Assembly (NCBI GenBank): GCA_949319575.1
Contig: CASGHD010000155.1
Span: 1-33,049, forward strand
Length of the DNA stretch: 33,049 nt
Direction of reading: 5' to 3'
Source: an uncultured Anaerolineales bacterium
GTDB lineage: Bacteria > Chloroflexota > Anaerolineae > Anaerolineales > Villigracilaceae
Positions within the stretch are counted from its first letter, which is position 1; the number at the start of each line of letters is the position of its first letter. The notes beneath the pieces are model-generated. The model was not told the origin of the DNA, did not search any database, and saw only the letters and a list, made by a program, of their open reading frames with translations. Below, piece after piece: positions 8,642 through 17,341 of this stretch. A program made the translations under genes and the position numbers.

Positions 8642-9415
8642 ATGAAGTTCGAGGTCTTCACGCTCCTCCCCGAAGTATTTCCTCCTTATTTGGAATCCAG
8701 CATTCTCAAACGCGCGCGCGAGCGGGGATTGATCAGCGTGGGCGTCCATAACATCCGCGAGCACACACACGACAAACATCACGTCGCCGACGATACGCCC
8801 TACGGCGGAGGCGGCGGGATGGTGATGAAACCGGAGCCGGTCTTCGAAGCGGTCGAATCTGTCTTGGGACAAAACCCGCTTCAAACCACGGGGACGCCTG
8901 TCCCAATCATTCTGCTTACGCCACAGGGACGCGTTTTCACCCAGCGCGTCGCCGAAGAATTATCCCAGCACGAACACATCGCATTAATCTGCGGACGCTA
9001 CGAAGGCGTGGATGAGCGCATCCGCGAGCGCCTCGTCACCGATGAAATTTCGATTGGCGATTACGTGTTGACCGGCGGCGAGCTACCCGCGATGATTCTG
9101 ATCGACGCCGTCTCGCGCCTCCTCCCCCGCGTGTTGGGCGACCCCACCGGCGCGGAAGATGACTCGCACTCGATGGGCTTGCTTGAATATCCGCACTACA
9201 CCAAGCCGGCAGAATTTCGCGGCTGGAAGGTTCCCGAAGTTCTGCAAAGCGGCAACCATGCCAGGATCAATCAATGGCGGCGAGAACAATCCCTGCTTCG
9301 CACACTACGCAGACGACCGGATATGCTCGAAAAAGCGGAGTTGAGCGAAAAAGATATTAAGTTCGTCGAAGGTCAAAAGGCAAAGGTCAAGGAAAACAAC
9401 ATTTCTGACCTTTGA
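8642..9415 (+). CDS. trmD: tRNA (guanine-37-N1)-methyltransferase
   Basis: This SPOUT-class enzyme methylates G37 next to the anticodon using S-adenosylmethionine and so prevents +1 frameshifting. The 257 residues contain the whole family pattern: [13 protein letters not shown] at the start, [13 protein letters not shown], the knot segments [13 protein letters not shown] and [15 protein letters not shown], then [16 protein letters not shown] near the end. TrmD is often found beside rpsP, rimM and rplS, but here it stands alone after a 430-base repeat-rich gap. The last 16 or so codons and the stop lie inside an inverted repeat (9368-9420), so the C-terminus is probably repeat-derived and not conserved. 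Confidence 0.96.
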   Translation: MKFEVFTLLPEVFPPYLESSILKRARERGLISVGVHNIREHTHDKHHVADDTPYGGGGGMVMKPEPVFEAVESVLGQNPLQTTGTPVPIILLTPQGRVFTQRVAEELSQHEHIALICGRYEGVDERIRERLVTDEISIGDYVLTGGELPAMILIDAVSRLLPRVLGDPTGAEDDSHSMGLLEYPHYTKPAEFRGWKVPEVLQSGNHARINQWRREQSLLRTLRRRPDMLEKAELSEKDIKFVEGQKAKVKENNISDL

Positions 9416-9420
9416 CCTTC
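9368..9420. repeat. Inverted repeat forming the 3' end of trmD
   Basis: gaaggtcaaa (9368-9377) pairs with tttgaccttc (9411-9420), and caaaggtca (9381-9389) can pair with tgacctttg (9406-9414). The trmD stop codon (9413-9415) is within the right arm. It may fold as a hairpin at the transcript end, but no T-run follows. Confidence 0.7.
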
Positions 9421-9454
9421 AATCTGCGACGTTAGATTCAACCTGGAGGCAACC

Positions 9455-10735
9455 ATGACATCACGGCTAAACTACGGCAAGACCTTCCTGCTCGGTTTTG
9501 GTTTTTTTGGGGTGAGCGTCATCTGGGGGGTGTACAACGCGTTCGTCCCCATCTTTCTATCTGAAAAATTCAACGTTGCGCCCATTCTCATCGGCTTCTT
9601 TATGACGCTGGATAACATCGCGGCGTTGTTCATCCAACCGCCGGTGGGCGCGTGGACGGACCGGTTGCGAACCTCGCTGGGGCGGCGCATTCCCTTCATT
9701 ATTATCGGCGCGCCGATCACCGCGTTGGCGTTTGGATTAATTCCCCTCGCGTCGGTCATTCCGCTGTTTGTGGCTTGCACCAGCACCACGTTGCTCAGCG
9801 CGGCGTTGTGGCGGACTCCCGTGGTAGCGTTGATGCCAGACATCACCCCCTCCGCGTTCCGCTCACAGGCAAATGGGATCATTAACTTCATGGGCGGGAT
9901 CGGTTCCATCATCGCGTTGCAGACCGGCGGCTTGTTGTACAAGATGAGTCCCAACTTCCCATTTTGGATGGGGTCGCTATTAGTTGTCTTGGCGGCGTTG
10001 GTGGTTTATCTATTCATCGAAGAGCCGCAGGAATATGAACAAGCGGAGCAACAGCCGGGCTTGCTCGCGAGTCTGAAAGAAGTGTTTGCCGATGAGGAGA
10101 AAAGCGGCGCGCGCCTCTTGTTTGCCATCTTCTTCTGGTTCGTCGGTTATTCGGCCATCGAAACTTTCTTCACGTTATACGCCAGGAATCGACTCGGCTT
10201 GGAAGTTGGAGACAGCGCGACACTGCTATCGGTGCTACCGTTATTCTTTGTGTTATTCGCCATCCCCGCCGGTTATCTCGGAAGCCGCATTGGTCGAAGG
10301 GTCACCATTTCCATTGGTTTGATCACGCTAATCCTTATGTTGATTCTGATCTACATCACGCCGGTGGACGCGTTGTTGACCGGGATCGCGCCGTTGCCGC
10401 TGGTGGGAATTCCGCTCGTGGAAGGCGGCGCGCGCATGTTGACGCTGGCAGGCGTTTTGCTGATCTTCGGCGGAATCGGTTGGTCGTTCGTCAACATTAA
10501 CTCCCTGCCGATGGTGGTGGATCTGACCGGCGCGGCGCGCATCGGCACATTCACCGGGTTGTATTATTTATTCTCCACGCTCTCGGCGATTGCAGGTCCA
10601 AACTTGAACGGGTGGGCAGTACAATTAGCAGACAACAACTATAACGTGATCATGATTATCTCGCCGGTGTTCATGGCGATCGCATTTTGGCTGATGTTGG
10701 GAGTCCGCCGGGGAGAGGCGAAGGCGGAGGGTTAG
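9455..10735 (+). CDS. MFS transporter, SLC45/sugar-symporter-like
   Basis: This 426-residue polytopic membrane protein has about 12 hydrophobic helices. The loop after helix 2 reads GAWTDRLRTSLGRRIPFI, the DR...GRR motif typical of the major facilitator superfamily, and closest in feel to the SLC45/GPH-like sugar transporters. A second half motif, GSRIGRR, appears around residues 275-281, consistent with two six-helix halves. GGAGG is well placed before the ATG at 9455. The substrate cannot be read from sequence; a disaccharide or other sugar is a family-based guess. It sits 40 bases behind trmD and may be co-transcribed. Confidence 0.85.
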   Translation: MTSRLNYGKTFLLGFGFFGVSVIWGVYNAFVPIFLSEKFNVAPILIGFFMTLDNIAALFIQPPVGAWTDRLRTSLGRRIPFIIIGAPITALAFGLIPLASVIPLFVACTSTTLLSAALWRTPVVALMPDITPSAFRSQANGIINFMGGIGSIIALQTGGLLYKMSPNFPFWMGSLLVVLAALVVYLFIEEPQEYEQAEQQPGLLASLKEVFADEEKSGARLLFAIFFWFVGYSAIETFFTLYARNRLGLEVGDSATLLSVLPLFFVLFAIPAGYLGSRIGRRVTISIGLITLILMLILIYITPVDALLTGIAPLPLVGIPLVEGGARMLTLAGVLLIFGGIGWSFVNINSLPMVVDLTGAARIGTFTGLYYLFSTLSAIAGPNLNGWAVQLADNNYNVIMIISPVFMAIAFWLMLGVRRGEAKAEG

Positions 10736-10813
10736 AAGCAGGCATCCTCGTGGAGTGACGCGACTTCCCATCTACGATAGAGTGTTCTGTTCCACAGTCT
10801 CGGTTTGTCAGGC

Positions 10814-10827
10814 GACTTTGCAAAGTC
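10814..10827. repeat. Perfect 14-base palindrome upstream of the BMP gene
   Basis: gactttgcaaagtc is a perfect palindrome 23 bases before the -35 box of the BMP lipoprotein promoter. It could be an operator for a dimeric regulator or part of a dispersed repeat; the sequence alone does not decide. Confidence 0.45.
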
Positions 10828-10849
10828 TGTAATGTGACGGAAAGCATGC

Positions 10850-10878
10850 TTGTCGAATGTTTCAAGTGATTGTATACT
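10850..10878 (+). promoter_or_regulatory. Promoter of the BMP importer operon
   Basis: TTGTCG (10850-10855) and TATACT (10873-10878) are separated by 17 bases, as in sigma70-type promoters. The expected 5' leader is about 55 bases and contains a small hairpin (agggttt-gtgt-aaaccct, 10890-10907). It is too short for a known large riboswitch. Confidence 0.75.
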
Positions 10879-10940
10879 TGCCGCCGAAAAGGGTTTGTGT
10901 AAACCCTACAAATCAATACCCTGAAAGAGGAGAAGAAACA

Positions 10941-12074
10941 ATGAAGAAGTTGAATATGATGATTGCTTTGTTGGTCATCGCTTCCGTGGTTCTTGCCGCC
11001 TGCACCCCGCCGGCAACCGAAGCCCCCACGCAAGCGCCTGCGCCTACCGAAGCCCCCACCGAGGCTCCGACAGCGGCTCCGACCGAACCGCCTGTTGTCG
11101 AACCGACCGCCGCTGACTGCCCCAAGGCTGAGGTGTTCTGCGTGGGTCTCGTCACCGATGTTGGCAAGATCAACGACAAGTCGTTCAACCAATCTGCTTG
11201 GGAAGGCGTTCTGCAATCCCAGACTGATGGCGTGGCTGACATTGTCCAATACATCGAAACCACCGACGCCAAAGATTACGCCAAGAACATCGGCACGTTC
11301 GGTGATGCCGGCTTCGATGTGATCGTGACCGTTGGTTTCGCGCTCGGTGAAGCAACCGTTGCCGCCGCCACGACCTACCCCGATGTTAATTTCATCGGCG
11401 TGGATCAGTTCCAAGCCGCCGAGGCCGATGGCGTTGCGGGTCTGAACTTCCCTGAAGATCAGGCTGGCTTCCTTGTCGGCGCGCTTGCCGCTTCGATGAG
11501 CAAGAGCCACAAGATCGGCGCCGTGTGCGGTACCGATGTGGTTCCTCCCGTTTGGCGCTTTGGTGAAGGCTACAAAGCCGGCGCCGCGTATGCCGATGGC
11601 ATGAACGGCACCACCACCGAAGTGTTCGTTGTGTATCACAGCGATGTCGGTTTCGATAAGACCTTCACCGACCCCGAGTGGGGCGCGCAGACCGCCACGT
11701 CCATGATGGACAACGGCGCGGATGCGATCTTCGGTTGCGGTGGCATCACCGGTAACGGCGCCATCACCGCCGCCGCCCAGGCTGGCTCCTACGCCATCGG
11801 CGTGGACACCGATCAGTACCTGACCCTGCCCGAAGCGGCTCCTCGCATGCTCTCCAGCGCGATGAAGCTGATCACCCCGGGCGTGGCTGAATTGATCGCC
11901 GCCGCCAAGGATGGCTCGATCACCTACGGCAACGTGTTCGGTCATGCGGGCTATGCTCCGTTCCACGATGTTGCGGGCGAAGTTCCTGCCGAGGTTTCCG
12001 CGATGATGGAAACCCTCAACGCCGCTTTGCTCGACGGCTCTGTTAAGACCGAAGTTCCGCCGGTCAAGCCGTAA
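10941..12074 (+). CDS. BMP-family substrate-binding lipoprotein (nucleoside ABC importer)
   Basis: This is the surface-anchored solute receptor of the Med/BMP family, whose characterised members bind purine nucleosides. The 377 residues start with a lipoprotein signal ending VLAAC (cysteine about 21). A Pro/Thr/Ala linker of APTEAPTEAP type follows, then the BMP domain with FCVGLVTDVGKINDKSFNQ (starting about 66), the DVIVTVGF segment and a C-terminal LITPGVAELI region. AAGAGGAG precedes the ATG at 10941; an upstream in-frame start at 10857 would lie in the promoter region. It is first in an operon with both permeases and the ATPase, separated from them by a terminator-like hairpin. That arrangement fits the excess of receptor over membrane parts usual in such operons. 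Confidence 0.92.
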   Translation: MKKLNMMIALLVIASVVLAACTPPATEAPTQAPAPTEAPTEAPTAAPTEPPVVEPTAADCPKAEVFCVGLVTDVGKINDKSFNQSAWEGVLQSQTDGVADIVQYIETTDAKDYAKNIGTFGDAGFDVIVTVGFALGEATVAAATTYPDVNFIGVDQFQAAEADGVAGLNFPEDQAGFLVGALAASMSKSHKIGAVCGTDVVPPVWRFGEGYKAGAAYADGMNGTTTEVFVVYHSDVGFDKTFTDPEWGAQTATSMMDNGADAIFGCGGITGNGAITAAAQAGSYAIGVDTDQYLTLPEAAPRMLSSAMKLITPGVAELIAAAKDGSITYGNVFGHAGYAPFHDVAGEVPAEVSAMMETLNAALLDGSVKTEVPPVKP

Positions 12075-12093
12075 GTTTTAAATCGCTCGAAGG

Positions 12094-12126
12094 AAAGGGA
12101 AAGAGGCTGAGCCTCTTTCCCTTTTT
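12094..12126 (+). terminator. Terminator/attenuator after the BMP gene
   Basis: A stem of about 14-15 bp (aaagggaaagaggct / agcctctttcccttt) with a tiny loop runs into TTTTT. It lies 20 bases after the BMP stop codon. Incomplete termination here would give more receptor than permease. Confidence 0.85.
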
Positions 12127-12144
12127 GTTTTGATGGGGGGTTGA

Positions 12145-12150
12145 TATAAT
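12145..12150 (+). promoter_or_regulatory. Putative -10 box before the permease genes
   Basis: TATAAT stands 32 bases before the first permease start, with only a weak T-rich -35 region that overlaps the terminator tail. It could give the membrane components a separate promoter. Confidence 0.4.
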
Positions 12151-12182
12151 CAAACTAAATTCAATGTTTACTGGAGCGATGG

Positions 12183-13349
12183 ATGCAATCAGAAAAGCAA
12201 ACAAATTCGCTGTCGAAGTTCACCTCGTCATTGAAGCGGTTTATCGAGTGGATCGACCCGATCCTGGTTCCCCTGCTCGCCATCCTCACCTCCATGATCG
12301 TGGGCGGCATCATCATTAAATCGGTCGGCGGCGATCCCATCCTTGCGTATAAGGGTCTGCTGGAAGGCTCGTTCGGTTCCGCCGAACTTGGTCCGGTCAA
12401 ATCACAGCGAGCCATGAGTGAAACTGCCGTATGGGCAACGCCGTATATTTTCGCGGGGTTGGCGGTGGCGCTGGCATTCAAAGGCGGCTTGTTCAATATC
12501 GGCGCGGAGGGTCAACTTGCCCTCGGCGCTGTTTTTTCATCGCTGATCGGGTACGCGCTGCCCGGCTGGCTCGGCGTGGATCTGCCAACGATCATTCACC
12601 TGCCGCTCGCAATTTTAGGAGGCTTGGTGATGGGCGGAATTTGGGCGGGGATTGTAGGCGCGCTCAAAGCCTACACTGGGGGGCATGAGGTGATCAACAC
12701 CATCATGATGAACTACATCGCGCTTAACTCCACATCCTTTTTGCTCAACGGCGTGATGAAGGACCCCAGCCCCACGAACGTGATCGCCCGCACGCCGTTG
12801 ATCGCGGAAAGCGCGCGCTTCGCCCCGATGTTCGAGGGACTCCGTGTCCATTGGGGGTTTGTGCTGGCATTATTCACCGCCGTGTTTATCTGGTGGTTGT
12901 TGAACAAAACCACACTTGGGTTCGAGATCCGCACGGTCGGCGCGAACCCCGACGCGGCTCACTACGCCGGCGTCAACGTCAAACGCACGCTCATCCTTAC
13001 CATGTTCATCTCCGGCGCGCTGGCGGGGATGGCGGGCGCCATCGAAGTGACAGGGTTGAACTATCGTCATGAACTTGGGTTTTCACAAGGATACGGCTTC
13101 GACGCCATCGCGATTGCGTTGTTGGGGAAATCGCATCCGATCGGAGTGGTGCTCGCCTCGATCTTATTTGCCGCCATGCGGAATGGCGCGACCCGCATGC
13201 AATTCCTCACGCAAATGCCGGTGGATCTGATCTCCATGATCCAGGCGTTCATTCTGCTTTTTGTCGCGGCAGATGCCATCGTGCGGTTTATCTTCCACAT
13301 CAAATCGACGGGCGAGCGTGTTGTGCTCACCCGTGGCTGGGGAGGCTAG
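12183..13349 (+). CDS. ABC importer permease 1 (nucleoside type)
   Basis: This is one of two membrane subunits of the BMP-dependent importer, in the same superfamily as RbsC and LivH. The 388 residues have an initial hydrophilic stretch, then about 8-10 membrane helices. The segment ALAFKGGLFNIGAEGQLALGA (about 97-117) is the hallmark of the nucleoside-importer permeases (YufP/NupB-like), and GFDAIAIALLGKSHPIG comes later. GGAG lies six bases before the ATG. Nine bases separate it from the second permease. Confidence 0.92.
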   Translation: MQSEKQTNSLSKFTSSLKRFIEWIDPILVPLLAILTSMIVGGIIIKSVGGDPILAYKGLLEGSFGSAELGPVKSQRAMSETAVWATPYIFAGLAVALAFKGGLFNIGAEGQLALGAVFSSLIGYALPGWLGVDLPTIIHLPLAILGGLVMGGIWAGIVGALKAYTGGHEVINTIMMNYIALNSTSFLLNGVMKDPSPTNVIARTPLIAESARFAPMFEGLRVHWGFVLALFTAVFIWWLLNKTTLGFEIRTVGANPDAAHYAGVNVKRTLILTMFISGALAGMAGAIEVTGLNYRHELGFSQGYGFDAIAIALLGKSHPIGVVLASILFAAMRNGATRMQFLTQMPVDLISMIQAFILLFVAADAIVRFIFHIKSTGERVVLTRGWGG

Positions 13350-13358
13350 GACAACCTC

Positions 13359-14474
13359 ATGGACTGGAAACGTTTCGGCTTTATCGCCATTATCATCGTC
13401 GTTCTCTTCGGCGGAGTGGTTGCCGTCGGGCAGGCGCAACAGCGTCCGCTGTTGATCGTCACAAGTATGCTTGCCACCACCATCGCTGTGGCTACGCCGC
13501 TCACACTCGGCGCATTGTCCGGCGTCTTTTGCGAACGCGCCGGCGTTGTGAACATCGGTATCGAGGGCATGATGCTCGCCTCCGCCTTTTTCGGCTGGCT
13601 GGCCGCCATTTACATGTTCCATGTGTTTGAGTACCCCACCGGGATCAGCATTACGGTCGGCGCGCTGTTTGCCATCATCACCGGTATGTTGATGGGGTTA
13701 TTGCACGCTGTGCTTTCGATCACCTTCAAGGTGGACCAAATCATCGGCGGGACGGTGATCAACATCCTTGCCGTGGGTCTGACCGGGTTCCTGAACCGAC
13801 AGATGTTCTTTGGAAAAGGCAGTGTCTTTGAAGGGAGCATCCCCAATTCTCCCGGCATTTTGCCAGCCATTCACGTCCCCATCACTGAAATTCTATCACC
13901 GCTCTGCGGGGCAAATTCGCCGCTCTGCATTGAAAACATTGCGGCGATCAACCGCGTCTTCGACCAGAAACCGATCGCGTTGAGCGCCATCATACTGGTG
14001 TTCGTTTCTCATTACGTGTTATTCAACACCCGCTGGGGATTGCGCACGCGCGCTGTGGGCGAACACCCTAAAGCGGCGGATACCGTGGGCATCAACGTGA
14101 TCAAGATGCGTTACGCCAACGTGTTGATCGGCGGCGCATTTGCTGGGTTGGCTGGCGCATACTTCACCATCGAATCGGTGCCGTCGTTCGAGCCGTTGCT
14201 GACGAACGGGCGCGGCTTCATTTCGCTTGCCGCCATGATCTTTGGCAACTGGACCCCCATCGGTGCGTGGGCGGCGGCGCTGGTCTTTGGCGCGTCTTCG
14301 GCATTGCAGATCAATATGCAGATTTTCCGCGCCGTCATCCCCCCGCATCTGGCATTCCTGCAACAATCGTATATCGTCGGGTTAATTCCCTACATCCTGA
14401 CCATGATCATCCTGACCGGCATCATCGGCAAAACCACACCGCCTGCCGCCGACGGCGTGCCTTACGAAAAATAG
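13359..14474 (+). CDS. ABC importer permease 2 (nucleoside type)
   Basis: This is the second membrane subunit, 371 residues and YufQ/NupC-like. It repeats the family signature FCERAGVVNIGIEGMMLASAFFG (about 50-72) and ends with GLIPYILTMIILTGIIGKT. About 8-10 membrane helices are visible. It should pair with the preceding permease to form a heterodimeric channel. The ATPase gene starts nine bases after its stop, behind TAGGAG. Confidence 0.92.
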   Translation: MDWKRFGFIAIIIVVLFGGVVAVGQAQQRPLLIVTSMLATTIAVATPLTLGALSGVFCERAGVVNIGIEGMMLASAFFGWLAAIYMFHVFEYPTGISITVGALFAIITGMLMGLLHAVLSITFKVDQIIGGTVINILAVGLTGFLNRQMFFGKGSVFEGSIPNSPGILPAIHVPITEILSPLCGANSPLCIENIAAINRVFDQKPIALSAIILVFVSHYVLFNTRWGLRTRAVGEHPKAADTVGINVIKMRYANVLIGGAFAGLAGAYFTIESVPSFEPLLTNGRGFISLAAMIFGNWTPIGAWAAALVFGASSALQINMQIFRAVIPPHLAFLQQSYIVGLIPYILTMIILTGIIGKTTPPAADGVPYEK

Positions 14475-14483
14475 GAGAATGAC

Positions 14484-16034
14484 ATGACTGACACACCCGC
14501 AATCATTCTCGAAGCCAAGGGCATCACCAAGAAGTTCCCCGGCGTGCTCGCAAACGACAATGTCAACTTCGACCTGCACAAGGGCGAGATCCATGCCTTG
14601 CTCGGCGAAAACGGGGCGGGCAAATCCACGTTGATGAACGTTCTCTACGGGTTATATAAACCGGATGAAGGGGACGTGCTTGTGGAAGGGAACCAGATGG
14701 TTCTCAACTCGTCGCGCGATGCGATCAAGCACGGCATCGGCATGGTACACCAGCACTTCATGCTTGTCCCGGTCTTCACCGTCACAGAGAATATCATGCT
14801 GGGAGCCGAAACCGACCATCGCGCCGCGCCCAACGAATTGCCGCTGGCAAAACTGGACCGCGCGGAAGTGGCGCAAAAAGTGAGGGACCTCTCGCATCAA
14901 TACGGACTTGAAGTGGATCCCAACGCGGTAGTCGGAGACCTGTCTGTGGGCGTTCAACAACGCGTCGAGATCGTCAAGGCGCTCTATCGCAAGGCGAATA
15001 TCCTCATCCTCGACGAACCCACCGCCGTGTTAACCCCGCAGGAAGCGGACGATCTCTTCCGCATCATGCACGAGTTGACAGACAAGGGAGTTTCGATCGT
15101 ATTCATCACCCATAAACTCAAAGAGGTATTGAAAGTTGCCGACCGCATCACCGTCATGCGCGCCGGGCGCGTAGTGGGAAGCGCCAACCCGAAAGAAAGC
15201 AACGAGCAAAAACTCGCCTCGCTGATGGTGGGGCGCGAAGTGATTCTCACTGTGCAAAAGAAACCTGCCGAACCCAAAGAGGATATGCTCGTCGTCAACG
15301 ACCTGCGCGTCAAAGATGTGCGCGGGTTGGAAGCAGTGCGGGGCGTTTCGTTCATCGTTCGCGCGGGTGAAGTGTTGGGCTTGGCGGGCGTGCAAGGCAA
15401 CGGTCAGACCGAACTGGCAGAAGCGCTGAGCGGCTTGCGCGTGAGTGAAAGCGGTCAATTCTCGATTGGCGGGCACAACCTCACTGGGAAGCCGCCGCGT
15501 CAGATCACCGAGGCGGGTCTGGCAGACATCCCTGAAGACCGGCAGAGACATGGATTGGTACTTGGATACACCATCGCAGATAACCTGGCGCTTTGCGACT
15601 ATTACCACATGCCGTTCTCGAAGGGTGTCGTCATCCAGCAGAATCAAGTGGACGCGAATGCGCGAAAATTGATCGAGGATTACGATGTGCGCACACCCTC
15701 TCCGTATATTGCGGCGGGGAAACTTTCCGGCGGCAACCAGCAAAAAGTGATCGTGGCGCGCGAACTCAGCCGCCCGGTAAAACTGGTTCTTGCATCGCAA
15801 CCCACGCGCGGCTTGGATGTGGGTTCCATCGAATACATCCACAAGCAGATCATTGCCATGCGCGATCGCGGTGTGGCGGTCTTGCTCGTTTCGGCAGAAC
15901 TGGACGAAATCCTGTCGTTGTCGGATCGAATTGCGGTGATGTATCGCGGCGAGATCGTCACCACCGTGGACCGCAAGGACACCTCGCGCGAGCAATTGGG
16001 CTTGTTAATGGCTGGGGTGCACGAACCAGCCTGA
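14484..16034 (+). CDS. ABC importer ATPase, double nucleotide-binding domain
   Basis: This 516-residue protein has two fused ATPase domains, like RbsA and YufO/NupA, and powers the nucleoside importer from the cytoplasmic side. Domain 1 has an intact Walker A GENGAGKST (41-49), signature LSVGVQQ (about 153) and Walker B ILILDEP (about 173-179). Domain 2 starts near residue 262. Its Walker A is degenerate (GVQGNGQTE, no GKS) and its Walker B region reads LVLASQPTRGLD, with the family signature LSGGNQQ at about 413. This asymmetry is usual for the family, so it is not a defect. It is the last gene of the operon, followed by a terminator. Confidence 0.95.
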   Translation: MTDTPAIILEAKGITKKFPGVLANDNVNFDLHKGEIHALLGENGAGKSTLMNVLYGLYKPDEGDVLVEGNQMVLNSSRDAIKHGIGMVHQHFMLVPVFTVTENIMLGAETDHRAAPNELPLAKLDRAEVAQKVRDLSHQYGLEVDPNAVVGDLSVGVQQRVEIVKALYRKANILILDEPTAVLTPQEADDLFRIMHELTDKGVSIVFITHKLKEVLKVADRITVMRAGRVVGSANPKESNEQKLASLMVGREVILTVQKKPAEPKEDMLVVNDLRVKDVRGLEAVRGVSFIVRAGEVLGLAGVQGNGQTELAEALSGLRVSESGQFSIGGHNLTGKPPRQITEAGLADIPEDRQRHGLVLGYTIADNLALCDYYHMPFSKGVVIQQNQVDANARKLIEDYDVRTPSPYIAAGKLSGGNQQKVIVARELSRPVKLVLASQPTRGLDVGSIEYIHKQIIAMRDRGVAVLLVSAELDEILSLSDRIAVMYRGEIVTTVDRKDTSREQLGLLMAGVHEPA

Positions 16035-16067
16035 CCCGTCGGCTTGACGCGTGTTTTTCATCCAATG

Positions 16068-16105
16068 CAATCCCTCTCGAAAACACGAGAGGGATTGTTT
16101 TTTTT
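16068..16105 (+). terminator. Terminator of the nucleoside importer operon
   Basis: The stem caatccctctcg / cgagagggattg (12 bp, 6-base loop) is followed by eight T residues: a textbook intrinsic terminator. Confidence 0.93.
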
Positions 16106-16175
16106 AGGAACAAAGGGCAATTCTTCTCCGTCTGGACTGGTGTAGAATATTGAAAATTACGAAGAGGAAAGAGAA

Positions 16176-17108
16176 ATGAGAATGAGAAAATTTCGCCGTC
16201 TTACCCTAATCGCAACGGTTGTGATCCTTGTTTTGTCCGCCTGCAACCTGCCGTCGAACAGACCGCCCACAGAGGACCCCAACGCCATTTCAACCAACGC
16301 CGCGCTCACGGTGCAAGCCCTGTTGAATCAGGCAACGCAGTTCAGCACGCCGACCCTGCCGCCTCCTCCCGCGCCAACAAATACCGTCGCCGCCCCGCCG
16401 ACGCTCGCCATCGCCACATCCACAACCGCGCCGATCGCTACCTCCACACAGACTTGTGACCTGGCGCAATTCATCAAAGATGTGACCGTCCCCGATGGGA
16501 CGAGCCTCAACGCGAACGATACCTTCACGAAAACATGGCGGTTGAAGAATGCCGGTTCCTGCGCGTGGAGCGGGTATGCGCTGGTATTCGATAGCGGCGA
16601 CGCGATGAGCGGTGTTTCACCGGTGTCGATCGGCACGGTCAACCCGGGTCAGGAAGTGGATGTTTCGGTGAGCCTCAAAGCTCCCGCGTCTAATGGAACG
16701 TATCGCGGGTATTGGAGGATTCGCAATGCCAGTGGCGTGTTGATCCCCGTGCAGGGCGGCGCGCAACAAGGCAAATCATTCTTCGTTGAGGTCAAGGTGG
16801 GCGGAGGCAGTGGAGGTCCGTTCGCGGTGACGAGCGTTAACTTCTCGGTTGCCGGCTCATGCGGCGGATTTACGATCACTGCAAATGTGACCGCCAACGG
16901 ACCCGGTAACGTGACATATAAATGGATGCGAAGCGATGGCGCCACGGATAATGCCGCGCATGCGCCGATCGTATTTGCGGCCGCAGGCACACAATCGGTG
17001 AGTACCACCTGGTCTGTTTCGGCTGCCGGTCAATCTTTCTGGATGGATCTCTACATCGACGATCCGAACCACCAGCAATTCGGGCGGGCAAACTTTAGTT
17101 GCCCATAA
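16176..17108 (+). CDS. NBR1-like Ig-domain lipoprotein 1
   Basis: This is the first of five tandem paralogues. Of its 310 residues, a lipoprotein signal ends VLSAC (C23). A short helical segment (about 35-55, NAALTVQALL) and a Pro/Thr linker (57-92) follow. The NBR1-type Ig-like domain (about 94-207) carries the family pattern C-x-FI-DVTVPDGT, FTKTWRLKNAGSCAW and GTYRGYWRIRN. Cysteines 94 and 129 probably form a disulfide. A GGGSGG spacer leads to a second domain (about 215-310) that ends in CP and has a counterpart only in lipoprotein 2. In eukaryotic NBR1 this fold binds cargo proteins; the bacterial role is not established, and an extracellular ligand or scaffold function is inferred. GAGGA precedes the start, and a terminator follows. 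Confidence 0.85.
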   Translation: MRMRKFRRLTLIATVVILVLSACNLPSNRPPTEDPNAISTNAALTVQALLNQATQFSTPTLPPPPAPTNTVAAPPTLAIATSTTAPIATSTQTCDLAQFIKDVTVPDGTSLNANDTFTKTWRLKNAGSCAWSGYALVFDSGDAMSGVSPVSIGTVNPGQEVDVSVSLKAPASNGTYRGYWRIRNASGVLIPVQGGAQQGKSFFVEVKVGGGSGGPFAVTSVNFSVAGSCGGFTITANVTANGPGNVTYKWMRSDGATDNAAHAPIVFAAAGTQSVSTTWSVSAAGQSFWMDLYIDDPNHQQFGRANFSCP

Positions 17109-17128
17109 GCAGATAAATGAAAAGTGAG

Positions 17129-17159
17129 AACGCCCGGCGGAACTGGTCGGGCGTTTTTT
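17129..17159 (+). terminator. Terminator after NBR1-like gene 1
   Basis: aacgcccg and cgggcgtt pair around a loop and run into six T residues. It separates lipoprotein 1 from the rest of the array, so each early gene appears to be transcribed separately. Confidence 0.85.
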
Positions 17160-17195
17160 GTAGCAGGTATCTGATTACCTCACACAATGGTTTTG

Positions 17196-17266
17196 GGACG
17201 CAGATAAACGCTGATTTCGCTGATTCAAAAAGAAAAAATCTGCGTTTTCAGCGTGAATCAGCGTCC
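17196..17266. repeat. Palindromic repeat, GGACGCAGAT family
   Basis: ggacgcagataaacgctgat at the left and atcagcgtcc at the right, with inner aatctgcg, form an imperfect inverted repeat of about 70 bases in the 233-base gap between NBR1-like genes 1 and 2. No coding potential. Confidence 0.7.
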
Positions 17267-17298
17267 TGATTTTGAAAGTGTACGGTAATCAAAGCAGG

Positions 17299-17304
17299 TA
17301 TAAT
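17299..17304 (+). promoter_or_regulatory. Putative -10 box before NBR1-like gene 2
   Basis: TATAAT lies 37 bases before the ATG, within caggtataat, the same ten bases found before the aminotransferase gene at 351-360. A TTGAAA (17272-17277) is 21 bases upstream, farther than usual. Confidence 0.45.
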
Positions 17305-17341
17305 CTTTTTGACCGAATGCGTTTACAGAAAGGAAGTTTGA

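Noticed and set aside
10671..11966. A 431-codon open frame opposite the BMP lipoprotein gene
   Set aside because: It is a shadow of high-GC coding sequence. The glycine- and histidine-rich translation has no family features, and it crosses the MFS gene end.
15300..16034. Degenerate second Walker A in the double ATPase as a sign of a broken gene
   Set aside because: Loss of GKS in the second domain is normal for this importer ATPase family.
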